DNA from: Symsagittifera roscoffensis
Lineage: Eukaryota > Xenacoelomorpha > Acoela > Convolutidae
DNA: 64,000 nucleotides
NCBI RefSeq assembly: GCF_963678635.1
Contig: NC_087070.1
Span: forward strand, 27,900,057 to 27,964,056
Reading direction: 5' to 3'
The position numbers and the translations under genes are program-made. The notes under the pieces were generated by a model. It had not been told where the DNA came from. It saw nothing but the letters and a program-made list of their open reading frames with translations, and did not search any database. Within the stretch, counting starts at the first letter, position 1, and every line of letters begins with the position of its first letter. Of the stretch, positions 51,746-62,558 are shown piece after piece.

Positions 51746-52279
51746 TTTTATAGTTTTTAGTCTGTAGTTCCTGTACACTTTTAGGAATACTTAAATGGAA
51801 AAGTTTTCGCTCAGATACGTTCAAACGGGCCATTTAGTCTATTGACGGTCTATCAGGCTTCACACTGGGTTTTAATTTGTACCAATATCTTTTAACCGTC
51901 TGTTTGTGGGCCTGAAAACAAAGTAAAACTTTATCACAACCAGTTGAAACGATTTCGCGTGCAAGTAAAAACTGTTGTTAAAACATGATTTCAGAACAAT
52001 TTTGATGAAAAAAAAGTGTGGTATCATCTCTTAATTTGTGCTTCAAACTTATACTTAATAAGTAATTTCTAAATGCAGACTTTTGAAATCATTTTTGAAA
52101 ATACTCCCTCTATATTTGCAATTAGCAAATCTAAAATTGGGATTAAGTGAGTTCGGAATATAGAAGTTTGAATCAATTGATAGCTTGTTTTAAAACAAAA
52201 TCATTTTTTTCAGCATCCGCGACCCAAAAAGTTCCGGGTTAAAGGCGTTTGAATTATTTGACAACTTGTTAAAAATAAA
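51746..52279. other. No recognisable feature
   Basis: AT-rich spacer between the inverted repeat and the first Helitron-like element. No supported content. Confidence 0.45.
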
Positions 52280-53804
52280 CTAGCGTGTAACGCCCCCTCC
52301 GGTACTTCGATTTTTTAAACAAATATTAAGAAACGCAGATATTGGAATTAAGATCTGCATCCTTTGAGTGTACTCTGACAGCACCCAATTGAAGGAATGG
52401 TAATTTCAAATTTTGTAAAAAAATTTTTACTCAATTTTTGTTTTTACTTAGTTTGAAAAACCATAAAACTCTGTGAAGTTCTCAAAAACATTTTAAAATG
52501 ACATAAGAAAACGCCCCATCTCAGAAACTAAAAGAAAATGAGCAGTCGTATTGGAATGCAAAATTTGTAACTCATGAGAGTACCTTCACATTAACCAACT
52601 ACAGCGTTGGGAAGTTCGAATTTTGTGAAACTTCATTATCAAACTTTCTCAAAAAAAACTTTGAAAAAACCATAAAAAACGTCATATCACAAAAACACAA
52701 AAAATTGAGCAGTCATATTTTGAGGCAAGATTTGCAACCTCTGAGAAAATTCTGACAGCCCCAACTACAGGGTAAGGAATTTCAAATTAAAAAAATATAT
52801 AAAATGAAGTTTACTGTAAATTTGAGTCGTGGCATTTGGACGCAAGAATTGCAACTTGCAGGTCATGAGAGCACCTTTGCAGTACGAAACTAAAAGGTTG
52901 TGACTTTCAAGTTTTTTGAACTTTTAAAATCTAAGTTTTCAAAAAAATTTAAAAAGAAATCATAAAACACATCATATTTCGAAAACTACAAGGATTTGAG
53001 CAGTCATATTTGGAGGCAAAACTTGCAAACCCTGAGACCCTTAGAGTACTCTGACAGCCGCCACTACAAAAATGGGAATTTCAAATTTTGAAGAAACTGA
53101 CCTAAATTTAAGTTTTGAAAATTTTTGAAGAAATCACAAAAACGTCTTATCTCGAAACCTACAAGGATTTAAGCAGTCATATTTAGAAGCAAAAATTGAA
53201 ATTTGTAGGAGTACCCTGACAGATCCTAACTATAGAGATAGAAATTTCAAAATTTTTATAACCAATTTCTTTGAAACAGTTTGAAAAATACTGAAAAAAA
53301 AAACGTCCTATCTCAAAAACTATAAGAATTTAAGCAGTCATATTAAGAGCCAAGATTCGCAACTCCTGAGGGTACCCTCAGACTTTCCAACTACAAGGAT
53401 TCGAGAAGTGAGATTTGAATGGAAGATTTGTAATCCCTCAGAGTACCCCCAGACTACCCAACTACAGGCTTGAGATAATGAAATTTTGTGAAGTTTTTCA
53501 ATTTCAAGTTTTCTAGATATTTTTGAAAAATCTCGAAAATTGCCGTATATCTTAAACTAAAAGGATTTGGTTATCCATATATGGACGCCAAATTCGCAAT
53601 CCCTAGGTAATCTTTATAGCAACCCACCATTGTGTTGCTTATTTCAAAATTGATGAAATACTCCTTGATATCAAACTGGAAAATCGCATAAAAAAAATCT
53701 TAGCTATTGCTATGTACGATATAGCTTGAACGTGAAAAATTTTTTTCAATAAACAATACAACGAATGCACAAAAAATACGTTGAAAAGCTAAATATACAA
53801 TAGA
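52280..53804 (-). mobile_element. Helitron-like element with 167-bp tandem repeats, copy 1
   Basis: On the minus strand it starts TC (TCTATTGTATATTT, preceded by A) and ends GCGTTACACGCTAG followed by T. The short stem GCGT/ACGC just before CTAG, and the A/T insertion context, are those of Helitrons. The inside is about eight diverged units of about 160-170 bp with the phrases CATATCTCGAAAACTAC, GATTTGAGCAGTCATAT, GGAGGCAAGATTCGCAA and ACTCTGACAGC. There is no coding sequence, so it would depend on a helicase supplied elsewhere. The Helitron assignment is inference; the repeated structure is seen directly. Confidence 0.6.
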
Positions 53805-54560
53805 TTCAATTTTTTTAAACTATGCATGGGATGGCAAATCCCTTAAATTCAAAAAAAAAATTGTTCTTTTGTTTGTCATTTAAAAATAGTACGCTAAATT
53901 TCCTCAATTCAGATTTTTCTGGCGCTGAAAGCAATTATCGCTGCAATTGAATGCGTTTGATTTATTCTTGTAATTTGTAAATTTACTTAATCTAAATTTT
54001 TACTAATTTCCTTCTTTTTCCGCCTCGAGCCTTCATTTGGCCTCAAATGCTTTGACTTGTTCTATCATCTTGGGGACCTAATTTTGCGTCTATTGAAAGA
54101 AAAAATAGGTGTTTATACCTTAGTGTGTTTCGTGAAAGGGAGCGTAAAAATTAGGAAGTTAGAACTTCCAAGTTTTTCTTGACAACAACTTTCGTCGGCT
54201 TAGGTACCGTTCAATAAAAACTCTTGAGCACTTATTGATCATCGGGAGCTGTGTTTCTAGATAATTTTTTCTCAAATAAAGCAGCATTGCAATTTTTTTA
54301 ATATGTTTTTAGAAGTTTTTACGACTGTTTTCATGCTGCTTTCAGCCATTTAATTTCATTTATCATACAAAAACTCAACTTGAAATAATGTTGCATCCAT
54401 TTTATGCCTTCTCCCGAGATTCATTAGGCGTTTTTCATCAGGTATTCTGACATTGAAACTTTTGCCGATAAAAATGAAAGAACGCTTCGGTTAACCGACT
54501 TAATCCACATAAACTACATCGGGAGCAAAAAAAGGCTAAGATCAAAATACTAGAATTCAA
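53805..54560. other. Intergenic, downstream of the membrane-protein gene
   Basis: No coding, repeat or RNA feature recognised between the Helitron-like element and the 3' end of the minus-strand gene. Confidence 0.45.
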
Positions 54561-54564
54561 TTTC

Positions 54565-54570
54565 TTTATT
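54565..54570 (-). terminator. Poly(A) signal of the minus-strand gene
   Basis: AATAAA on the minus strand, 13 bases after the stop codon at 54,584-54,586. The 3' UTR would be very short. Confidence 0.7.
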
Positions 54571-54583
54571 ACTCCATATTAGG

Positions 54584-55039
54584 CTACAAGTAGCACCATG
54601 AAAATGAAGATGAAAACAGTGCACAATCTAGGCTATATTTACTTCTATTCATGACTCTATTAGTGAAATAGTCAAGTTTCAATTGAAGAATTATAACAGC
54701 CGCAGAAACTGCAACAGATACTAATGTGAACACAACAAGAGTAAGGGCACATTTCTTCATCAGGATCTCTTCTCTGTTGCCGAATTTGTTCACGACTAAA
54801 AATCCGAGAACTAGTCCGACAGCTGAAGCAACCGACAGAGAAATGAGGTAATGCAGGGGCAAGATGATCGCAACAGTGATGATGAGCGCCGAGACCGAGA
54901 ATACAGCTAGTCGTTTGGTCGCCGATCTGAAGCAGCACTGACTGAATTGACTTCTGGCTGCAAAGCAAAGGGTGCCATATGTGAAGCACAGGGGTGTCCA
55001 ACCTACCAGAGTCCTGTCATGGACTAAGAGACACGTAGC
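54584..55039 (-). CDS. Membrane-protein gene, last exon
   Basis: Acceptor CTGTTTCAG|GC. 151 codons: LVGWTPLCFTYGTLCF (hydrophobic), a short Arg/Cys-rich loop, a long double hydrophobic stretch starting AVFSVSALIITVAIILPLHY, then NKFGNREE (loop) and CALTLVVFTLVSVAVSAAVI (helix). The tail after the final helix is about 35 residues. Confidence 0.68.
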   Translation of the reverse strand, partial: ATCLLVHDRTLVGWTPLCFTYGTLCFAARSQFSQCCFRSATKRLAVFSVSALIITVAIILPLHYLISLSVASAVGLVLGFLVVNKFGNREEILMKKCALTLVVFTLVSVAVSAAVIILQLKLDYFTNRVMNRSKYSLDCALFSSSFSWCYL

Positions 55040-58000
55040 CTGAAACAGCGAAAACACGCTGTGCTTAGTCTAGTTCTAAATCGCAGAAAACAATGCCAGG
55101 CTCCAATCAACAGATCTAAGAAAGAGTCTAAAAGTAAAATTATCAATACATAAAACATATAGATTAAACATATTGCAATAAAATTTCAACGTAAGTATAT
55201 TTATCCACGAGCAGGGGCGAATATAGAGAGAGGGGTGGGGGGGTTTCGATCCCCTCACCAACCAAAGAGCCCCCCATTTGGTATTATTTTGTGCCATCTC
55301 ATCAGAAAACTTCATGAGAGAAACCACATCATCAGAAAACTTCATGAGAATGTACAGATACTTGATTTGAATTTGAATAAGTGCAACTGTTGAAAGTTGG
55401 CTCAAACATGACGTGAAACAAATTAGGAAGCCAAAATCTTTGGCTCATTTTTTTTCTACCGTTTCAAAATATTTCCGTAAATGAACAAAATCTACCCTAG
55501 TTAAATTATATGTCGCTTCTGGGATCAGATCTACGAGAAAAAACACCAGAAAATCGAACAATTATTCTGCAAGATTGCTGCAACTATATCTTACGACTTT
55601 TGAGGCGCATATATTATTTTCACTAAGTTTTCACAAAATTAAGTTTTCAAAATAAGGAAGATTTATGTTTCAGTCAGTGACATGCAGATAATGTTTAGGC
55701 TCTGATGGTGACATGCATATTCTTATTGTGAGACCCTAAAACTTTACGTTACTCGCTCACCGCTGTTGATAGATTCAAGGATGAAAGATGGAGAGAGAAT
55801 ATGAGAAGAAACCCAAAGTGCTTCTCCAGCACTCTTCCCACGCAAAGGATGAAACATACAGACAATGCACAGTCCAGTATTCCCAGAGGGTAGAACAGAG
55901 TCGATATGAGGTAGAGCACAACTCGCACTGAAGAGGACACGTCTCCACATATTTGTGCAAAGCATTCCTGCAAACATTGCAACAATTTCTCCACGCGTTG
56001 TAGAAACGAAAACAATGTCTGTTTTCCTGATTTCATTCAAAACCTTTGTCCGGAAAATGATAATAACTACACGCGCAGCTCAGGAACTTACGCACATATG
56101 AAAACTAAAGTTTCTCTAAACTTAAGCTTCAAATTAATCTTTCTCCGATAAGGTAATCGAACTTATGGTTCTGACGAAACAAGACAAATCAGACTAAGCC
56201 CAGTTTTTTCAATTACCACAGATGACTTTGAGGCTAGATCAAAACGAAGTGCCCAAAAACCCAAAAATGCCCGATAACCAACCATTGTGACGCTGATTAA
56301 TGAAACCCGAGCCGTCTTGGAGCCAGGGCAGGTGGTCGAATTCCTGAGGTAGGACGTCCACCCCCCCCCCCCCCCCCCCCCCTCCCCCCAAACAGCTACT
56401 GCTTGGAGCCATGCAAACTTGAACACCACGCAAATGGTTTCCACTTTACTAATTCTATTCAACAGCTTACTCTGTTACGGCAGACTTCCCCGTCAGTCCT
56501 ATCCTGTTCTGTTCTACCCAAATCCACGCAGTACTTCGATTTATTCTCGTAATGCAAGCTACCGTCCTTAGTTGCACAGATGAAAGGAGAAAGACAACAG
56601 GTCGTTTGGTTTTCGTCTATTCCGAGCTGGCGTAGTTCGGCAGTAGTGTCAGAAAGCTCAGATCGTGTGTGCCCAAATGCAGCCACCAGGCAGTCCAGAC
56701 GAAATGCGACAATATCTAAGCAAGCATTTTGAACAAAAAAACTGATCGTATCAAGGCGAAGCTCTGAATGTTTCAACTGATGTTTACCGTGAATGAAAAT
56801 GTTTTTTTTTCAGGTCTTTTTGACAATCCCGTTTTACCCTCCTCATAGGCTATGTCCAGTCCAAAGGGATGCATGGTTGCAGTCCATTACGTATACGTGT
56901 CATAACGTAGAATTACTCTGCAGAACTTAATTCGCACGGTCGAAAAGGGGTTTTAGAAAGGGGTCAGACACGTCTTGGATAGAGACCTTTTTTGCATTGC
57001 TAGATGGTTGAAAATTCACAAAGGGCTCCCGCAACTTCGTCTCAATTCCGATTGCAACCATGCCAAAAGTGAGCCGAATTTTTCTAGAATATTTAAATTG
57101 ACTGATTTTTTATTATTAAATGAAGACTACCAAGCTATTCAAGCCTTGAAATTTTCAAATATTTCTAAGTTTTTAGTAGACTGATTCGGTTCACGAAAAG
57201 TTTAAGTTTCTTCAAGCTATTCAACGTATGAAAAAACTTTCAAGTTGTCTCATAGACGAATCGGTTCGCGGAAAGCTTAAGTTTTCCTATGCAAGCTATT
57301 TAGGCTAAAAAAAACTCTGAAATATTTCAAGGTTGCGCAAAGACTGATTCGGTCTGCTCAATGATTGTTTTTCTAAGCATGGAGGTTGCTGTTTCTAGTT
57401 GATTCATTTCAGACTGAAATGAATCCGTAAACGCAACATTTCTGACAAAGAGTGGGCAGGTACTGTCTAGCCTTGAAGTTTAATTTAGTTCATCTTGCTC
57501 CGATTGATTCTTAAACATTGTGCTCAATGATCGCTCTGAAAACATTGCGCCTTATGTCAGCTAAAACATGACATTAAATTTTCTGTCCTTCATTTCATAT
57601 ATAAGATAAGATATGATGAAATTTATCCATACCGAGAACCGAAGTTTCAATGGGAGAAATACAGTAGCAGGTTGAGAAACACCTAATCTAGCAAATTATT
57701 TACTAATTGAACATCGACACAGGCGAAGCTGCGCTTCGCAAACACTAGCGAGACCACGACAAAAATCAGCTCGTAAAAGTGCAATGGAAAGTAGAAATCA
57801 GCCTCGAATTAGCAAAAATTCGACTACGTCTGCGATTCGATCCTGCGATCTAGAGAATAGGAGTCTCGCGCACTAACCACTCAGCCACGGAAGCTGAAAA
57901 GGTACAGAACACTAGCTACAAAAAGCAAAGAACAGATGCTTTGCAATTTCCAATGCTACAGTGAAATTTCCAAATAAAGGAACGCTTTTAATGAACACTT

Positions 58001-60903
58001 TTATTAGCGAGTGAGATAAAAAAAAAAGAAAGTTCGTAATAAAACACTAAGCTAATCGCTAGAGTAATTATACCTGTAATTGATTTATAAAACGGCCTTG
58101 AATTTTGAGAGAACAAATTTTAGCTGATAAAACCAACAAATTTTTATAATTTTCATTGCGAACAAGAAAAATTGAATCCACGTTAGCAATTGACAAACAT
58201 GCTCTCTTTTTCGATTAATAATTTAAGAAGATGGGTTTTTCCTTCCATTCAGCAAATGAAATTTACTAAATGAAACCTTTGAAGCAATATGCAAAAAAAA
58301 ACGTTATGAACACAAATATCTAGTTAATGTGCAACTAGAACAGAATATACGACCATTATCATCTTCGTAAAAAAAAACATCGTCGATGTTTCAAGATCAG
58401 ACAATTCAGTTTTTCAGTATCTGAAAAAAACTCTCAAATGTTTCTTCTTGATGTGTTGAAAAAAAATGCCTGAGTGTCGAGAAAAACTGCTCTGAAACTT
58501 TTCATTATTCAAGCTAAAATAAATAAGAGCTGACAAAAAATTGAATGAATGGTCTACTACAGTTCTACTATTCAACTCTACTACGGTTCTAACGTTATCG
58601 TTTTGTTACAGTTTTAAATCTATCAATTGCAGTTCATTTGTGCATTCCTTCGCCTAGTTCAATCGCCCTTCCTCGTAGAAACAGGAAAACTTGGATTAAA
58701 ACAGAAAATAAGAAAACCGATTTTTTTCGATTGTTTTACTTTTTTCTTTTAACAGAGTGATCGAAAAAATTTTGCGAACATAGAACGCAACCGCCGTCTA
58801 TGCTTGCTTTATATAGATACTTATTTTCAGATATGGTTATCTGAGGACATTTTCCACTCGGACTATGAACTATTTACAGGATACACTTCGATTCTAAACA
58901 TGCTCATAAAAATAGCAAAAAAAGTAGTATTACACTTGAACCAGTAGAAAACTAGCCAAAACAAAACATCTGGGAAAAAATCAAAAACGTGAAAAAGTTT
59001 TTAAATTGATGTGTTTATCAAACAAATTGAGCTGGTTCATATCAAAACATATTGAAATGGAGTCCAGAATTAAGGCAACAAAAACTAAAGGAAAACCGAA
59101 AAAGTCTCTTAGTTTCGATTTACAAATAATAATACTGTTACGGAAACTTGCTAAATGATAATTAAATAGTTTAATGTGCATAAATCAGTCGAGTTTTGTT
59201 TTAGTGACAAAAAACTTCTTTTTTAAATGAGTGAAAACCGACAAACTGACGAAATTATCTGAAATGGCGAGAAAAGTAAGAATTCCAACAACAAAATTTT
59301 AAAATGGGACAAAGAAGATTTAAAAAAATATCATAATGTTTCCAAGTGAAGTCATTACACAAAATTCTTTTGCAAAAACATCACTTGAGAGAGCACCATA
59401 ATTCCAAATCCAGCCTGCTTTCAGGCTTCTCAGACCAATTTTAAGGCGTCAAAATTGTGACGTCTAGCCTGTATAATTTTTAAAAAGTAAATGGATGTTT
59501 ACTTGAAAAAAAAACAAAGGATATTTTTGATATTCCGCTGACAAACCTAAAAAAATAGAATCCCATTTTTCAAATAAAAGACTTCCTCTACAGAAGAAGA
59601 TTTCGTGAACACAAATATCTCATGGCTGTGCAATAAGAGCAGTATATTGCGACCATGAGCATTATAGAAAGCTTGAAAATTTGGATTTTTTAGATCAGCC
59701 ATTTTAGTTTTTTGAGGCCGGTATAAGATTTTGTGAGCAATGTTTGAATAGTTAAAAATTAAAATCCCTCCCTCTCAAAAACATGTACTTTCATTAAATA
59801 ACCCTTTCAAAAAATTGGATCGTCTGAAAATAGAGTAGATCGACTGAAAAGGAGTGTCGTAAAAGGGGCGTCCGGCAAATAAGGCAACAGCTGCTAAGAC
59901 AACTAGATTGACGAGACTTTAACATGACGCTACACACAACGTCTCCAATTGTAATTATGAGAAATATAAATCGCTTAAATTCGAACCAATCCGTTTACAT
60001 GCAATAACTATCACTTGTCGTCCTAATGCCATGTTATCTTAGTGTCTTGTCGTCTTATTTACCTACCACCCGTAAAAAGAGGTATATCTGTTACCCCCAA
60101 TTACAACTCTGGAAAGCAACACATAGCGAACAGACAGTTGAACAGAATAGTTGGTAACAGAATAAATACCGAATTATTTTTTGAAAAAATTGCAAATAGC
60201 GACATTCAAAGAAAATGTATATGCCCTTAACGCTCTTTGAATTTCTGGAACAATTCATGATTGGTACATTTTTTTTGATAAAATTGACCCAATTTGAGAA
60301 AACTGGATCAATAGGCAAATTTTTTATTTCACAGGAAAATCTGAAAAATAAATTCCACTTTCGTAACTGGCAGTCGATAACGTTGTTCGTGACCTTTACA
60401 CTTCCACTGTTCGATCGTGGAGTTTGCTTTCCCTTTAACAAAAAAAATGAACTGAACTTAAAAAAGAAACGAAAAAGTGAATTTAAGCCTGGAAAAAAAT
60501 CATGGCGACCTATATAAAAGTCTGAACTACGTTCATCGCTCTTAAAAATATTTCAAGTCCCAAAACTGTGACAATTTTAAAACACTATTTTTTTCCAGCT
60601 TCATTTAAGACAAAACTGACTCCAATACAAAAAAACTGTTCGTCTGAAATTTTCTGAGCTACCTGATCTTGCTTTGAACTTGTAATCGGAGAAAAATACG
60701 CTCACCTGACGACAGAGATACGATTGATGGGCCTAAAAAGACGTTGACGGGTGCCAAAAGAGATACATTGTTACGTTGCAATTCTGTCACACTTGCAACT
60801 TCTGAGGCAGCCAGTTCTAGTCCAGTAGAAGATAAGGCCACAAACATCAAAGCAGAGAAGATATGCACAGTGCACAGAAAGTATACAGCCCACACATTGT
60901 AGA
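54584..60903 (-). CDS. Unrecognised multi-pass membrane protein, 3' five exons
   Basis: The inferred join on the minus strand is 60903-60706, 56763-56471, 56315-56217, 55967-55761, 55039-54584. Every junction is GT-AG with matching phase (1, 0, 0, 0), and the frame ends in TAG next to AATAAA. At least 416 residues. There is a first membrane helix, a cysteine-containing predicted extracellular region of about 130 residues with several N-x-S/T sites, then about five more hydrophobic segments. Upstream exons must lie beyond 60.9 kb. The family is not recognised; topology suggests a channel-, receptor- or transporter-like protein, but no signature motif is visible. It is convergent with the RAD54L2-like gene. 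Confidence 0.62.
55040..55760. other. Last intron of the membrane-protein gene
   Basis: Contains a direct repeat of CATCAGAAAACTTCATGAGA (55,300 and 55,329) and a GC-rich patch at 55,210-55,275 (GAGAGGGGTGGGGGGG) unlike its surroundings, perhaps a small transposon fragment. A frame over 55,076-55,405 is not supported as an exon. Confidence 0.5.
55761..55967 (-). CDS. Membrane-protein gene, fourth visible exon
   Basis: 69 codons in phase 0, acceptor TTTGCAG|GA and donor GCG|GTGAGC. Encodes a Cys/Ser loop then VRVVLYLISTLFYPLGILDC and ALSVCFILCVG, two adjacent membrane helices, and HFGFLLIFSLHLSSL. A competing acceptor at about 56,017 would add 16 codons in the same frame. Confidence 0.62.
56217..56315 (-). 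CDS. Membrane-protein gene, third visible exon
   Basis: 33 codons, ARVSLISVTMVGYRAFLGFW and a short charged tail: one membrane helix. The acceptor GGCTCCAAG|AC was chosen because it keeps phase 0 and an open frame. A more distal acceptor (about 56,344) in phase 0 runs into a stop. Confidence 0.5.
56359..56392. repeat. Poly-C/G tract in a 155-bp intron
   Basis: 22 or more consecutive C (with one T further on) on the + strand, poly-G in the transcript of the membrane-protein gene. Likely length-polymorphic and able to form G-quadruplex RNA close to a splice acceptor. Confidence 0.85.
56471..56763 (-). CDS. Membrane-protein gene, second visible exon
   Basis: Phase 1 start, 97 full codons, donor AACAGA|GTAAGC. 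A soluble segment with several cysteines (CLDIV, DCLVAA, a CC pair then FICAT, KYCVDL and VCRN), two N-x-S/T-type sites and no membrane helix. This would suit an extracellular disulphide-bonded loop between the first and second helices. Confidence 0.65.
57120..57360. repeat. Degenerate tandem repeat, about 85-95 bp, 3 copies
   Basis: The phrases AGACTGATTCGGTTCACG, AGACGAATCGGTTCGCGG and AGACTGATTCGGTCTGCT, each preceded by CAAGCTATT and a T-rich stretch, recur at 57,177, 57,254 and 57,344. Confidence 0.6.
57716..58035 (-). mobile_element. tRNA-derived SINE, minus-strand copy
   Basis: The best-preserved copy. On its strand it reads GTGGCTGAGTGGTTAGTGCG (A box), CGAGACTCCTATTCTCTAGA, and GGATCGAATCGC (B box). 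The body TAATTCGAGGCTGATTTCTA and the tail GTTTGCGAAGCGCAGCTTCGCCTGTGTC follow. The 5' extension (GTAGCATTGGAAATTGCAAAGCATCTG) aligns with 44.2 kb. The element is therefore about 300-450 bp, with a Pol III-type internal promoter in the middle. Confidence 0.82.
60110..60440 (-). repeat. Dispersed repeat, minus-strand copy
   Basis: The reverse complement shows CTCAAATTGGGTCAATTTTA, GAAATTCAAAGAGCGTTAAG and CAACTGTCTGTTCGCTATGT, the landmarks of the repeat at 46,140-46,420 and 27,360-27,680. Confidence 0.7.
60706..60903 (-). CDS. Membrane-protein gene, first visible exon
   Basis: Acceptor GTTGGTTTAG|TC (phase 1) and donor GTCAG|GTGAGC. Encodes VYNVWAVYFLCTVHIFSALM, a membrane helix, then a 40-residue segment with N-x-S and many Val/Ser. 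No in-frame ATG precedes it, so it is an internal exon. The start of the protein lies to the right, possibly outside the window. Confidence 0.62.
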
Positions 60904-60947
60904 CTAAACCAACATGCAAAAAATAATTTTGTTGACTTAAAACTAAA

Positions 60948-61865
60948 CTAGCGTGTAACGCACCTCCTGTTTTGACTCATGAAAAAAACCACTTATATAG
61001 GAAACCAGATCTGCAGGCTTTTAGTGTGCTCTGACAGCACCTAATTACAGGGTTGGTAATTTCAAAATTTATTAACTTTTTTAATTCAAATTTTCCTTCA
61101 AATCCCGAAAACGTCAAATCTCGAGAACTACAAATATTCGAGTTGTGATATTTGGAGGCAAGATTCGCAACCCAGGAGAGTACCCTGACAGCGCCCAACT
61201 ACAGGGTAGAGAATTTCAAAGTTTGAAGAGAAAAATTAATTCAAGTTTTTTGAAAAATTTTCGAAAAAAATCACAAAAAACGTCATATCTCGAAAACTAC
61301 AAGGATCAGAGCAATCATAATTGGAGTACTCTGATCGCCCCAACTACATGGTTGGGAATTTGAAATTTTGAAGAAAAAAGTTTCGTTTAAGTTTCCTGAA
61401 ATATTTTATTGAAAAAATCATTAAAAAAATCATATCTCGAAAACTACAAGGATTTGAGCAGTCTTAATTGGAGCCAAGGTTCACAACCCCTGAAAGTACT
61501 CTGATAGCCCCCGACTACAGCGTTGTGAATTTCACGTTTTGTAAATTATTTTGTATATTGTTTTCTGGAAATTTTTGAAAAAAATCACAAAAAATGTCGT
61601 ATCTCGTACACTAAAAGGATTTGAGCATTCTTAATTGGAGGCTAAATTCGCAATCCCTTGAAGAATCCTGACAGCGTCCCACTATTGGGCTGCTTATTTT
61701 AAACTCAGTGGAAGAACCACTGAATTCAAACTGGAAAAAATCTTAACCATTGTAATATACGATATACCTTTAACGTTAAACATGCAATAATCATACGTTG
61801 AAAAAGCTTAAACATGGCGAGATAGTGAAGCCCGCATTTAAATATAGAAATAGATAGATAATAGA
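60948..61865 (-). mobile_element. Helitron-like tandem-repeat element, copy 2
   Basis: CTAG end with GCGTTACACG stem at 60,948-60,960, and TC end (TCTATTATCTATCTATTT) at 61,865. It encloses about five of the 160-170 bp units and the same unique end segment (CTTCACTATCTCGCCATGTT on its strand). It is the cleanest copy for defining both termini. Confidence 0.6.
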
Positions 61866-62558
61866 TTTCACAACTCAAAGACAATTTTTCACAACTCATA
61901 AAAAACCGCAAATATTGGAAAAAATCAGCATCCTTTGAGTGTACTCTGACAGCACCGAGTTACAGGGTTGGTAACTTCAAATTTTGAAACTTTTTTCAAT
62001 TCAAATTTTTAAAAACCAAAGTTTTTTATATCTAAGTTCTTTGAAAAACTTTAAAATTTTTGAAAAATTAAGAACCATAACATATCGGAATCTAAAACAA
62101 ATTGGGCATTCGCGTTTGGACGCAAGATTTGCAACTTCTGAGAGAGCTCTTACAGTATCCAACTACAGCGTTGGGAATTTCAAATTTTGAAACTTAAAAT
62201 TAAGTTTTCTAAAAAAAAACTTTTTTGAAAAAACCAGAAAAAAAACGTCATATCTCGAAAACAACCAAAAGATTTGAGCAGCCACAATTGAAGGCAAGAT
62301 CTTTCGCAATTCCTGAGAGTACTCTGACAGCCCCCAACTACAGGGGGTTAGGAACTTCAAAATTTGAAGAAAAAAAGTAAATTTATGTTTTCTGAAAACT
62401 TTTTGAAAAAATAACAAAAATTGTCATATCTGGAAAACTACAAAGACTTGAGCAGTCACAGTTGGATGCAAGATTAGCAACACCTCAGACCTTGAGAGTA
62501 CTCTGACAGCCAAAACTAAATGGTTATGAAATTTTAAAAAAGAAGAAATAAAATTAAA
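61866..62558 (-). mobile_element. Helitron-like element, truncated copy 3
   Basis: Starts inside the CTAG-proximal segment (GCATCCTTTGAGTGTACTCTGACAGC, as in copy 1) and contains about three 167-bp units, but lacks both clear ends. It lies directly against copies 2 and 4. Confidence 0.5.

Larger units (their letters stand above)
56764..60705. other. Intron of the membrane-protein gene (3.9 kb)
   Basis: Holds a SINE (57,716-58,035), short tandem-like repeats at 57,120-57,360, a diverged direct-repeat pair near 58,309 and 59,604 (GAACACAAATATCT and following), and the minus-strand copy of the 46.1-kb dispersed repeat (60,110-60,440). No extra exon is supported. Confidence 0.55.
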
